Shown here: positions 1-7,431 of the stretch, one piece after another
Layout of the letters: each line of letters opens with the position of its first letter
Position numbering within the stretch: position 1 is the stretch's first letter
Program-made: the position numbers and the translations under genes
The notes under the pieces: generated by a model
Seen by the model: the letters and a program-made list of their open reading frames with translations, nothing else
What the model was told of the DNA's origin: nothing
The model's database searches: none
From: Prevotella sp. UBA1378
GTDB taxonomy: Bacteria > Bacteroidota > Bacteroidia > Bacteroidales > Bacteroidaceae
Reading direction: 5' to 3'
NCBI GenBank assembly: GCA_002305505.1
Contig: DBRC01000070.1
Span: 1-22,853 of the forward strand
DNA length: 22,853 nt

Positions 1-1
1 A

Positions 2-21
2 CGGACTTTCACGCCTGCGCC
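2..21 (+). repeat. Left copy of a 20-bp inverted repeat at the window ends
   Basis: CGGACTTTCACGCCTGCGCC at 2-21 is the exact reverse complement of 22834-22853. It may extend beyond the window on either side. It overlaps the apparent signal-peptide coding region of the repeat-protein gene. Confidence 0.9.
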
Positions 22-2485
22 AATTTTACTCATCGCATGCGTGGTGCAGATGGTGTCTGCCATGGGCGCATGGGCAAACAGTTTCAGCGACATGTATATG
101 ATCATGGAGCTGGCTCAGACAGAACGAATACAGATTCCGGAGCTTATGCCGATGGTTGACCTCACGGAGTCGGGGCGCGACGGAGTGATGACGCTTCACT
201 ATTTCGAAATAAACACTGCCGAGAAAGCAAGCGAGGTGATGCTGCAGTACAGAGTGTATGAGCAAGGCACTGCGCCGGGCGACAGCTGGCAGGAGTCGGC
301 CACCGGCTCTAACGTAATGGGAACCGAATGGAAAAACAACCCAAGGATAGACTTGATTGAGGGGCTCGAGGTGGGCAAGGCCTACATTCTGGAGTTCAGA
401 ATGAAGGGCATCGGCACCGACAACACCGAATTCTACTACGACAACGGCGGAGAGAACTACAAAATCAAGTTCATAAAAGATAATGCTCCGACAGTGAAAT
501 TCGGTGGCGCTCCGAGAACCGCATGGGTTACGCTCAACATCGACGGCACGGAGAAGGACTTCAGTGTGCCGAACGATATGTGGGACGGCGTGAGTTTGGG
601 TAAAAGCTCAAGCATAAGCATAAGCAAGTTCAGGACTTTAATAGACAAGTATTCGAGCAGCGCGAGCGTTGCCGCACTCAGAATGAACTACGGCATCTGC
701 AAGAAAGGTGGCGAGGCGGACTATTGGTATTCAACGCCGGCAACCATGAACAGCGTGGATTATGTGTGGGGAGAGTATTCAAGGGAAACGCATTGGAACG
801 AAACACCGGTGGATATCATGGAGAAGATTGGCGAGCTTTATCCCGACGGGTTGCAGGACGGCGAGGAATATGAGCTGTGCATAGGTTTCGATTTTGACGA
901 CAACGAGGGCAATAACCGCATGTTAGACAACAACGGCGAGGCCTACAGATTCGCATTCGTATATAGCGCAACACAGCTCGGTCCCGACGACAGGGCAGAG
1001 TTCCAGTACACCAACGTCACCCTGCAGAAGAACGGAGAGAATATGGGCTTTATCCCCGAAAATAGCAGTCATTTTGACTTAACTGCCGACGCCGGCGTGT
1101 GGGGATTGACACTGTATTCCTTATCTACCTATGCCAGCTACCCTGCCAGCGAGGTGAAGCTGAACTACAGAAGATACGAGGGCACAACGCCCGCGGGTGA
1201 GTGGAAATCACTGGAAGCAGAACCAAATGGCCCAGAGTCTTCATATTGGTCATACGCCTCCTATGATGGCAACGAGCCTTTGGATTTGTGTGAAGGCACA
1301 GAGATTGGCAAGACTTACACGTTTGAGTATTACCTGTCGGGTATCACCACCACCGGCAAGCCGTTCTACCTGAACAACAACGGCGAGAACTTCACCATCA
1401 AGTTCAGTCCGGCACCAGCTACTGAACAATTCAACTATGTGAAGGTGGGAGCTACGGTTGGACTGAACACAGAGGTGGAGGAAGTCGAGATGAACCTGCC
1501 TCCTTACAACATGTATATCGACGACTTGAGCGATGGCGGGCGCAAGGCCAACAACGTATTCACAATCGACAAGATAACTGCCGACATGTCGGTGTCAGCC
1601 ACGGCATTCGACTTATACTACCGCGTTTTCCAGCTTGGCAACAACACCGCGGAATGGAAGAAAGTGTCGGGCACATCTGCCAACGGCAGCACATGGACCT
1701 GCACCTCTGCGGTCGACGTAATGGCCGGACTGACCAAAGGCAAGAACTATGTGCTGGAGTTCTACTTCAAGGCAACTGTCAATGGCAGCGATGTACTGTT
1801 CAACAACGGCGATGAAAACTACAAGCTGCAATTCCTCTTCGACGACCAAGACCCCGATTTGGGCGGCACAGGCTTCAACGTCGATGGCCAGAAGAGGGTG
1901 AGCTTTGTGATGACCTCCGACCCTGACAATCCATACATGTATATGTATGACCTTGCCACATGCAAGAGCGAGTACGAGAACGGCGCCGTGCAGCTGGGCG
2001 AGGTTCCAATGCTTGCCTTCAGCGCCTTCAGGGCCATGTGGCAGCGTGAATCTACAGACGTAGAGATTGCCGACATGTCGATACAGTACAAGATATACGA
2101 GCCCGGGCAGGACGGTCAGTGGAACGGCATCACGGCAACCGATAGCTACTATTTTGAAGACCAGCTGTCGGCATCGAGCCAGTGCCATGACGCATTCACA
2201 TTCCCAGGACTTGAAAGTGGCAAGACCTATATTCTTGAAGCTATGGCACAGCTCCGCACCACCGATGACAAGTATTACTTCCTCAACGACACCGACGAGA
2301 GTACCAATAGCAACATCGTGGGCTTCAAGTTCCAGTTCAGCATAACCAGCGACCCAACAGGCATTGCGACCGTAGATGCGAAGGGCTTTGACAACGCCAC
2401 GGTCTATAACCTCGCCGGCCAGCGCGTGGGCAATGATTACAAGGGCATTGTCATCATCAATGGTAAGAAAGTGCTGAAGAAATAA
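2..2485 (+). CDS. Large secreted repeat protein with Prevotella-type C-terminal tail (5' partial)
   Basis: The reading frame is open to the left edge, so the gene is probably cut at its 5' end. GTG at 41 is the first in-window start candidate, but the residues before it (ILLIACVVQMVSAMGAWA, nt 23-76) look like the hydrophobic part of a signal peptide ending in an AWA cleavage site, so the true start is probably upstream. Counting from nt 41 there are 814 residues. Five divergent copies of a 143-168-residue unit are visible. Each ends in a block like 'GK.Y.LEF...F...NNGENYKIKF', with final Phe at about 144, 306, 455, 598 and 766. The last 35 or so residues (VYNLAGQRVG then GIVIINGKKVLKK) match the tail common on Prevotella exported proteins. 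No enzymatic motif is recognised. I infer an extracellular or surface protein, possibly adhesive or ligand-binding. It stands alone, with terminators directly downstream. Confidence 0.8.
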   Translation, partial: RTFTPAPILLIACVVQMVSAMGAWANSFSDMYMIMELAQTERIQIPELMPMVDLTESGRDGVMTLHYFEINTAEKASEVMLQYRVYEQGTAPGDSWQESATGSNVMGTEWKNNPRIDLIEGLEVGKAYILEFRMKGIGTDNTEFYYDNGGENYKIKFIKDNAPTVKFGGAPRTAWVTLNIDGTEKDFSVPNDMWDGVSLGKSSSISISKFRTLIDKYSSSASVAALRMNYGICKKGGEADYWYSTPATMNSVDYVWGEYSRETHWNETPVDIMEKIGELYPDGLQDGEEYELCIGFDFDDNEGNNRMLDNNGEAYRFAFVYSATQLGPDDRAEFQYTNVTLQKNGENMGFIPENSSHFDLTADAGVWGLTLYSLSTYASYPASEVKLNYRRYEGTTPAGEWKSLEAEPNGPESSYWSYASYDGNEPLDLCEGTEIGKTYTFEYYLSGITTTGKPFYLNNNGENFTIKFSPAPATEQFNYVKVGATVGLNTEVEEVEMNLPPYNMYIDDLSDGGRKANNVFTIDKITADMSVSATAFDLYYRVFQLGNNTAEWKKVSGTSANGSTWTCTSAVDVMAGLTKGKNYVLEFYFKATVNGSDVLFNNGDENYKLQFLFDDQDPDLGGTGFNVDGQKRVSFVMTSDPDNPYMYMYDLATCKSEYENGAVQLGEVPMLAFSAFRAMWQRESTDVEIADMSIQYKIYEPGQDGQWNGITATDSYYFEDQLSASSQCHDAFTFPGLESGKTYILEAMAQLRTTDDKYYFLNDTDESTNSNIVGFKFQFSITSDPTGIATVDAKGFDNATVYNLAGQRVGNDYKGIVIINGKKVLKK

Positions 2486-2492
2486 TGTATAT

Positions 2493-2544
2493 ACAGCCTC
2501 CGTGCAGGGCCCGCTCCCAAAGAGGAGCGGCGCACGGGGGCTGT
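2493..2544 (+). terminator. Long GC-rich hairpin after the repeat protein
   Basis: Arms 2493-2505 and 2532-2544 pair over 13 positions with one G-U wobble. Inside them 2511-2517 and 2524-2530 pair perfectly (CCGCTCC/GGAGCGG). It begins 8 bases after the stop codon. There is no immediate T-tract, so it may protect the mRNA 3' end or act with the next hairpin. Confidence 0.55.
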
Positions 2545-2595
2545 AGGAACAGATGCACTGTCTGTCCGGTAAAACTTTTGAAATCATAAAAAATC

Positions 2596-2630
2596 AGGGC
2601 TGACACTTCTCACGATGTATCAGCCCTTTT
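2596..2630 (+). terminator. Rho-independent terminator
   Basis: Perfect 8-bp stem AGGGCTGA (2596-2603) / TCAGCCCT (2620-2627) with a 16-base loop. A-rich sequence precedes it and a run of T follows (2627-2630). It fits the end of the transcript from the repeat-protein gene. Confidence 0.6.
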
Positions 2631-2679
2631 GGTTATCTTTGTATTTGAACTATAAACCCAAACCGGGATCAGGATTTCT

Positions 2680-2742
2680 ATAAATCAGAGAAATATAGCT
2701 ATAAATCTCGGAAATATAGCTATAAATCTCGAAAATATAGCT
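2680..2742. repeat. Three tandem 21-bp units with palindromic core
   Basis: Three contiguous 21-bp units at 2680-2700, 2701-2721 and 2722-2742 differ only at a few central positions (CAGAG, CTCGG, CTCGA). Each joint contains the near-palindrome AAATATAGCTATAAAT. The last unit runs into a perfect palindrome, GAAATATAGCTATATTTC-like, ending near 2749. A related 21-bp repeat occurs at 19077-19117. The array lies in a gene-free spacer after a secreted-protein gene; its function is unknown. Confidence 0.85.
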
Positions 2743-2981
2743 ATATTTCTTTTTGGCGCTACGGTGGTTGCCGGCCGACGGCATTGCCGGTGCCGCGGAT
2801 TAGCACGGGTTTCTTATCCCGGACAGGCGTATTTATTACAATATTTCTGAGATTTCCCCTAAAGAAAAATGCTATTTCTTTATGCAACTGGTGCATAAAT
2901 CAAAATTTCTTATATGGGTTTATTGCGGAACTTAATAATCCGCTGACCCGTAACCAAATGTTTTACAAATTCAATTCAGAT
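2743..2981. other. Gene-free AT-rich spacer
   Basis: No convincing gene. An open frame starting at 2784 runs into the tRNA and has no recognisable protein features. The only structure noticed is a perfect 8-bp hairpin with a 5-base loop at 2879-2899 (TTTATGCA/TGCATAAA). No RNA gene is recognised. Confidence 0.5.
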
Positions 2982-3025
2982 AAAATCAAAAAGGAGCTGG
3001 ATTCCTCCAACTCCTTTTTGATTTT
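2982..3025 (-). terminator. Bidirectional terminator downstream of tRNA-Asn
   Basis: Perfect 15-bp arms at 2982-2996 and 3011-3025 (AAAATCAAAAAGGAG against its complement), with a further TGGA/TCCA pairing inside. A-rich on one side and T-rich on the other, it can terminate in both directions. It lies 5 bases beyond the 3' end of the minus-strand tRNA, so it most probably ends that transcript. Confidence 0.8.
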
Positions 3026-3030
3026 CAAGG

Positions 3031-3104
3031 CGCTCCAGGATGGGCTTGAACCAACGACCCCCTGATTAACAGTCAGGTGCTCTAACCAACTGAGCTACTG
3101 AAGC
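3031..3104 (-). tRNA. tRNA-Asn (GTT)
   Basis: Read on the minus strand: a 7-bp acceptor stem GCTTCAG/CTGGAGC (one G-U), D-arm GCTC/GAGC, and anticodon stem CCTGA/TCAGG with loop CTGTTAA. The anticodon is GTT (complement at 3068-3070), so it is Asn. T-arm GTTGG / TTCAAGC / CCATC has one apparent U-U mismatch at its second pair. The discriminator base is G at 3031. The terminal CCA is not encoded, as is common in Bacteroidetes. A promoter lies just upstream and a terminator just downstream, so it is a single-gene unit. Confidence 0.93.
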
Positions 3105-3136
3105 AGTAGGACGCGCATCATTTCTGATTTGCGGTT

Positions 3137-3169
3137 GCAAAGGTAATGCGTTTTGTTGGATTACGCAAA
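3137..3169 (-). promoter_or_regulatory. Bacteroidetes-type promoter for tRNA-Asn
   Basis: On the minus strand TTTG (3166-3169) is followed after exactly 20 bases by TACCTTTG, inside 3137-3145. This matches the TTTG-N19-21-TAnnTTTG consensus used by the Bacteroidetes housekeeping sigma factor. It lies about 33 bases upstream of the tRNA 5' end. Confidence 0.75.
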
Positions 3170-3250
3170 CTTTTAAGCGAAAAAAATGATTGAAAACTAA
3201 ATTTTTTGCAAAAAAAACTGCTTTTAGGGCTGCATTAGCGGTGAATTGTG

Positions 3251-3258
3251 TACTTTTG
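3251..3258 (+). promoter_or_regulatory. -7 element for the S41 peptidase gene
   Basis: TACTTTTG matches TAnnTTTG and lies 19 bases before ATG 3278, giving a very short leader. No good TTTG -33 box is seen at the expected distance. Its position in front of the gene supports 3278 rather than a further-upstream start. Confidence 0.6.
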
Positions 3259-3277
3259 CAACCGTAAACAAACCAAT

Positions 3278-4951
3278 ATGGAGATGAAAAAACTTTTTCT
3301 CGCATTGTCGTTCTTTGGTGCCCTTGCCACGGGAGGGGCGGCACAGAGTGCAAAGAACCATAACTTCGAAGTGGCAAAGAATCTCGACCTGTTCAACAAT
3401 ATCTATAAGAACCTCGACTTGATGTATGTCGACACAATCAGTCCGGGCGAGGTAATCGGCAATGGCATTAAGGCCATGCTGCGCAGCTTGGACCCTTATA
3501 CGGAGTACTATCCGGAGGAGAAGACAAAGGAGCTGAAGATGATGCTGACGGGCAAGTATGCCGGCGTGGGGGCCTTGATACGCTACCACCAGCGGTTGAA
3601 ACGGGTGGTCGTCGACGAACCTTATGCGGGTATGCCGGCTGCCGAAGTGGGGCTGAAGAAGGGCGATATCATCTTGCAGATTGACGACACGGTGATGACG
3701 GACAAGAGCGTGAGCTACGTGAGCAACAGCCTGCGCGGCGATGCCGGTACAAGCTTTGTGCTGAAGATAAAACGGCCGTCGACGGGCAAGGAGATGAAGT
3801 TCAAGATAACGCGGCGCACCATCAAGCTGCCCGAACTGCCTTACTACGGCATGCGCGAGAACGGCGTGGGATACATCAACTTCAACTCGTTCACCGAAGG
3901 GAGCGCGAAAGACATGCGCCGCGCTTTCATCGACCTGAAAAAGCAAGGGGCAACCGGTTTGGTGCTCGACTTGAGGGGCAACGGCGGCGGTTCGCTGGCA
4001 GAAGCTATCGACATCATTAATATGTGGGTGCCGAAGGGGCTGGTGCTCGTGGAGACGAAAGGCAAGCTGAAACCAGCCAACAAGGAATATAAAACGCGGT
4101 TGGAGCCCATCGATACCGTGATGCCCATCGTGGTGCTGGTGAACGGCGAGACGGCCTCGTCGAGCGAAATAACCAGCGGCAGCTTGCAGGATCTGGACCG
4201 CGGGGTGATATTAGGTACGCGCACGTATGGCAAAGGGTTGGTGCAGATGCCGATAGACTTGCCTTACAACGCCAACCTGAAGGTGACGACGAGCAAATAC
4301 TATATACCGAGCGGGCGCTGTATTCAGGCCATCAACTATAAGCACAGCGGGGGTGGGTATACGGAGCACATCGCCGACTCGCTGACGCGGGCTTTCAAGA
4401 CGAAGAACGGGCGCGAGGTGCGCGACGGCGGGGGCATTAAGCCCGACGTGGAGGTGAAGCCCGACACGATGCCTAACATCGCTATTTACCTTGACCGCCT
4501 GGATACGATGGAGGTGATGTTCGACTATGTGGTGGATTATATCGCCAAGCACCCTGCGATAGCACCGGCCGGGACATTCCGCATCACGGATGCCGATTTC
4601 GAGGAGTTCAAGCAGCGTGTGGTGGGTTCGGGCTTCAGCTACGATCCTGTAAGCGAGAAGCAGCTGGAGGAACTGGTGAAGGTGGCGAAGTTCGAGGGGT
4701 ATTACGACGATGCCAAGGCCGAGTTTGATGCATTGGCGAAAAAGCTGAAGCACGACGTGGCGCGTGACATGGAACGCAACAGGCAGACGCTGTGCGAGAT
4801 GCTCGAGCAGGACATCGTGGCGGCTTATTACTATCAGCAGGGGGCTATCGAGGCCGGGCTGAACCATGACAAGCTGCTGAAAAAGGCGGTGGAGATTCTC
4901 GGCAACAAGCAGGAATACGCCAGGCTGCTGGCACCGGGATTAACGGATTAA
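3278..4951 (+). CDS. S41-family C-terminal processing peptidase (secreted, PDZ-containing)
   Basis: A serine protease of the CtpA/Prc family that cleaves near the C termini of exported proteins, expected in the periplasm or envelope. The 557-residue product starts MEMKKLFLALSFFGALATGG, a signal peptide; ATG 3284 is also possible. An N-terminal helical segment (about 25-75) is followed by a PDZ domain (about 85-170, with GVGALI and GLKKGDIILQIDD), then the S41 fold. The catalytic pair is Ser294 in ETASSSEI and Lys319 in TYGKGLVQ, 25 residues apart as in the family. The conserved LDLRGNGGG motif is present. A C-terminal helical region follows. Upstream starts such as GTG 3248 would overlap the promoter. 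The stop codon lies inside the second unit of an octamer array. Family assignment is firm; the natural substrate is unknown. Confidence 0.93.
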   Translation: MEMKKLFLALSFFGALATGGAAQSAKNHNFEVAKNLDLFNNIYKNLDLMYVDTISPGEVIGNGIKAMLRSLDPYTEYYPEEKTKELKMMLTGKYAGVGALIRYHQRLKRVVVDEPYAGMPAAEVGLKKGDIILQIDDTVMTDKSVSYVSNSLRGDAGTSFVLKIKRPSTGKEMKFKITRRTIKLPELPYYGMRENGVGYINFNSFTEGSAKDMRRAFIDLKKQGATGLVLDLRGNGGGSLAEAIDIINMWVPKGLVLVETKGKLKPANKEYKTRLEPIDTVMPIVVLVNGETASSSEITSGSLQDLDRGVILGTRTYGKGLVQMPIDLPYNANLKVTTSKYYIPSGRCIQAINYKHSGGGYTEHIADSLTRAFKTKNGREVRDGGGIKPDVEVKPDTMPNIAIYLDRLDTMEVMFDYVVDYIAKHPAIAPAGTFRITDADFEEFKQRVVGSGFSYDPVSEKQLEELVKVAKFEGYYDDAKAEFDALAKKLKHDVARDMERNRQTLCEMLEQDIVAAYYYQQGAIEAGLNHDKLLKKAVEILGNKQEYARLLAPGLTD

Positions 4952-5072
4952 CGGGTTAACGGATTAACGGGTTAACGGATTAACGGGTTAACGGATTAAC
5001 GGGTTAACGGATTAACGGATTAACGGATTAACGGGTTAACGGATTAACGGGTTAACAAATTAACGGGTTAAC
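4937..5072. repeat. 17-unit octamer array GG(A/G)TTAAC
   Basis: Seventeen uninterrupted 8-bp units run from 4937 to 5072. Sixteen are GGATTAAC or GGGTTAAC; unit 16 is AAATTAAC. Over much of the array the two forms alternate, giving a 16-bp higher period. The array begins inside the S41 peptidase gene, whose TAA stop (4949-4951) lies in unit 2. It ends 33 bases before ettA. Because 8 is not a multiple of 3, every frame meets a TAA within about three units. Confidence 0.95.
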
Positions 5073-5105
5073 AGCTAATAATAAAATAAGAAAATAACAG
5101 AAAAT

Positions 5106-6803
5106 ATGGCAACAGTAGACGACAAGAAGGTTATCTTTTCAATGGTTGGTGTGTCGAAGGTGATTCCACAGAACCAGAAACAGATCCTGAAGAACATTTA
5201 CCTATCGTTCTTCTATGGCGCAAAAATAGGTATCATCGGCCTTAACGGTGCAGGAAAGTCGACCCTGATGAAAATAATCGCAGGGCTTGAACAGCCAACG
5301 CAGGGCGAAGTGGTGTGGAGCCCGGGCTATTCGGTGGGCTACCTGCCGCAGGACCCGCCGCTCGATGAATCGAAAACCGTGCTCGAAAACGTGAGACAGG
5401 GCGTGCAGGGGGTGTATGATGCGCTGAAGGAGTATGATGAAATCAACAGGAAATTCGGCGAAGAGGAGTATTACTCGGATGCCGATAAAATGGATGCGCT
5501 GATGCAACGGCAGGCAGAGATCCAGGATATCATCGATTCGACCGACGCATGGAACATGGACTCGAAGCTGGAACGCGCCATGGATGCGCTGCGCTGCCCG
5601 CCGGGCGACTGGCCCGTGGCACATCTCTCCGGAGGCGAGCGCCGCCGCGTGGCCTTGTGCCGGCTGTTGCTGCAGAAACCCGACGTGCTGCTGCTCGACG
5701 AGCCAACCAACCATCTGGATGCCGAAAGCATCGACTGGCTGGAACAGCATCTGCAGCAATACGAGGGCACGGTGATAGCCGTTACGCACGACCGCTACTT
5801 CCTCGACGACGTGTCCGAGTGGATACTCGAGCTCGACCGCGGCGAAGGCATTCCGTGGAAGGGGAACTATTCGTCGTGGCTGGACCAGAAGACTGCACGC
5901 ATGGCTCAGGAGGAAAAAACGGCATCGAAGCGCAGAAAGACGCTGGAACGGGAATTGGAGTGGGTGAGGATGGCCCCCAAAGCCCGCCAAGCCAAAGGTA
6001 AAGCCCGCCTGAACTCGTATGAGCAGATGTTGAACGGGGAGCAAAAGGAGCGCGAGGAGAAGCTGGAAATCTTCATCCCCAATGGCCCGAGGCTGGGCAG
6101 TAAGGTCATAGAGGCAAAGCATGTGAAGAAGGCCTTCGGCGAAAAGGTGCTGTTTGATGACTTGAATTTCATGCTCCCGCCCAACGGTATCGTGGGGGTG
6201 ATAGGGCCTAACGGCGCCGGTAAGACCACGCTCTTCCGCCTTATCATGGGGCTCGACAAGGCCGACGGCGGAATATTCGAGGTGGGCGAGACGGTGAAGC
6301 TCGCATACGTCGACCAGCAGCACAAGGACATCGACCCTAAGAAGAGCGTATACGAAGTGGTGTCGCAGGGCACGGAGACGTTCCGTATGGGAGGCCGCGA
6401 CGTCAACTCGCGTGCCTATCTCTCGCGTTTCAATTTCTCCGGTACCGACCAGAGCAAGCTCTGCGGAGTGCTGTCGGGCGGTGAGCGCAACCGTCTGCAG
6501 CTGGCCCTGGCCCTGAAGCAAGAGGGGAATGTGCTGTTGCTCGACGAGCCTACCAACGACATCGACGTGAACACGCTGCGGGCCTTGGAGGAGGGTCTCG
6601 AGGCGTTTGCGGGCTGTGCCGTGGTCATCAGCCACGACCGCTGGTTCCTCGACCGCATCTGCACGCACATTCTTGCCTTCGAAGGCAATGGCGAAGTGGT
6701 GTTCTTCGAGGGCGACTATTCTGAATATGAAATCAACAAGGCACGCAGGCTGGGTAACGAGGAGATAAGGAAAACCCGCTACCGCAAGCTGATGGAAGGC
6801 TGA
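5106..6803 (+). CDS. ettA: ABC-F protein, energy-dependent translational throttle EttA
   Basis: A cytoplasmic ABC-F ATPase that binds the ribosomal E site and gates the first elongation step according to ATP/ADP. Its 565 residues are close to the usual EttA length of about 555. Two ABC domains are visible: Walker A GLNGAGKST at 45-53 with signature LSGGERRRV and Walker B LLLDEPTNHLD; then Walker A GPNGAGKTT at 367-375 with LSGGERNRL and LLLDEPTNDIDVNTLRALE. An arm-like insertion lies in the first domain. A charged linker between the domains (about 255-325, rich in Lys, Arg and Glu) is the P-site tRNA interaction motif region. There are no membrane segments, so it is not a transporter, and nothing points to an antibiotic-resistance ABC-F. 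No promoter box is visible in the 33 bases before it, so read-through from the peptidase gene across the octamer array is possible. Confidence 0.93.
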   Translation: MATVDDKKVIFSMVGVSKVIPQNQKQILKNIYLSFFYGAKIGIIGLNGAGKSTLMKIIAGLEQPTQGEVVWSPGYSVGYLPQDPPLDESKTVLENVRQGVQGVYDALKEYDEINRKFGEEEYYSDADKMDALMQRQAEIQDIIDSTDAWNMDSKLERAMDALRCPPGDWPVAHLSGGERRRVALCRLLLQKPDVLLLDEPTNHLDAESIDWLEQHLQQYEGTVIAVTHDRYFLDDVSEWILELDRGEGIPWKGNYSSWLDQKTARMAQEEKTASKRRKTLERELEWVRMAPKARQAKGKARLNSYEQMLNGEQKEREEKLEIFIPNGPRLGSKVIEAKHVKKAFGEKVLFDDLNFMLPPNGIVGVIGPNGAGKTTLFRLIMGLDKADGGIFEVGETVKLAYVDQQHKDIDPKKSVYEVVSQGTETFRMGGRDVNSRAYLSRFNFSGTDQSKLCGVLSGGERNRLQLALALKQEGNVLLLDEPTNDIDVNTLRALEEGLEAFAGCAVVISHDRWFLDRICTHILAFEGNGEVVFFEGDYSEYEINKARRLGNEEIRKTRYRKLMEG

Positions 6804-6863
6804 TGCGCTTTGTCCTCCGTGCCAACTTATTATTGTTAAATTTATAAGAAAACAGGCAAAATA

Positions 6864-6895
6864 TTTGCCGGATTGCGGGAAAAGTTGTACTTTTG
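6864..6895 (+). promoter_or_regulatory. Consensus promoter for rimP-nusA-infB
   Basis: TTTG (6864-6867), a 20-base spacer, then TACTTTTG (6888-6895) exactly match the Bacteroidetes promoter consensus. It predicts a leader of about 55-60 bases before rimP ATG 6960. The -33 box is the right half of a perfect inverted repeat, GGCAAA-ATA-TTTGCC (6855-6869), a possible operator. Confidence 0.75.
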
Positions 6896-6959
6896 CAGCG
6901 TTCAGTGGAATTGGGGAGCTTTTCGAAGTTCCTCAATTTCTTTTTATAACCTAACGCGT

Positions 6960-7427
6960 ATGATAGATAAAAACGTAGTTAAGACGATTGTTGAAGAGTG
7001 GCTTGCGGGTAACGAGTATTTCCTTGTGGATGTCAATATGACGCCCGACGGCCGTATCGTTATTGAAATCGACCATGCCGACGGCGTATGGATAGAAGAC
7101 TGTGTGGAGCTGAGCCGTTTCTTGCAGGAGAAGCTGGGCGAGGAAGCAGGCGAATACGAATTCGAAGTGGGCTCTGCCGGTATCGGCCAGCCGTTCAAGG
7201 TGGTGCAGCAGTATCTGAACCACATAGGGAAAGAGGTAGAGGTGATGGATGCCGGCGGCAAGAAAACGCAAGGCATACTGAAGTCGGTCGACGGCAGCAC
7301 ATTCGTCTTGACGGTCAAGGAGAAACAGAAACAGGAGGGAAAGAAGCGCCCTGTGCTCGTCGATGCCGACAAGCAATTCGATATGGATAATATAAAATAT
7401 ACAAAATACTTATTAAGTTTCAAGTAA
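6960..7427 (+). CDS. rimP: Ribosome maturation factor RimP
   Basis: Required for maturation of the 30S subunit. The 155-residue product is of normal family length (about 150). It starts MIDKNVVKTIVEEWL; the N-terminal alpha/beta domain includes VDVNMTPDGRIVIEID and DCVELSRFLQEKL, and the C-terminal SH3-like barrel includes KEVEVMDAGGKKTQGILKSV. The frame is open further upstream (to about 6873), but that part overlaps the promoter and leader, so ATG 6960 is preferred. It is the first gene of the conserved rimP-nusA-infB cluster, and the stop is 4 bases before nusA, which suggests translational coupling. Confidence 0.95.
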   Translation: MIDKNVVKTIVEEWLAGNEYFLVDVNMTPDGRIVIEIDHADGVWIEDCVELSRFLQEKLGEEAGEYEFEVGSAGIGQPFKVVQQYLNHIGKEVEVMDAGGKKTQGILKSVDGSTFVLTVKEKQKQEGKKRPVLVDADKQFDMDNIKYTKYLLSFK

Positions 7428-7431
7428 AGCT

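Noticed and set aside
1613..2587. Long minus-strand open frames opposite the repeat protein and other GC-rich genes
   Set aside because: They are antisense shadows produced by codon bias; the plus-strand frames have clear domains and signals.
2784..3065. Open frame of 93 codons on the plus strand
   Set aside because: It runs through the terminator and the antisense of tRNA-Asn, has no protein features, and has composition like non-coding DNA.
3031..3104. tRNA-Asn as attachment site of an integrated element
   Set aside because: No integrase gene is in the window and I found no second copy of the tRNA 3' end by eye.
4937..5072. Octamer array considered as a CRISPR array or replication-origin iterons
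   Set aside because: There are no spacers between units, and no DnaA boxes or replication gene nearby; it is a simple tandem repeat.
5106..6803. ABC-F gene considered as an antibiotic-resistance ribosomal protection protein
   Set aside because: Length, arm, linker and the motif DEPTNDIDVNTLRALE fit EttA, and it sits among housekeeping genes.
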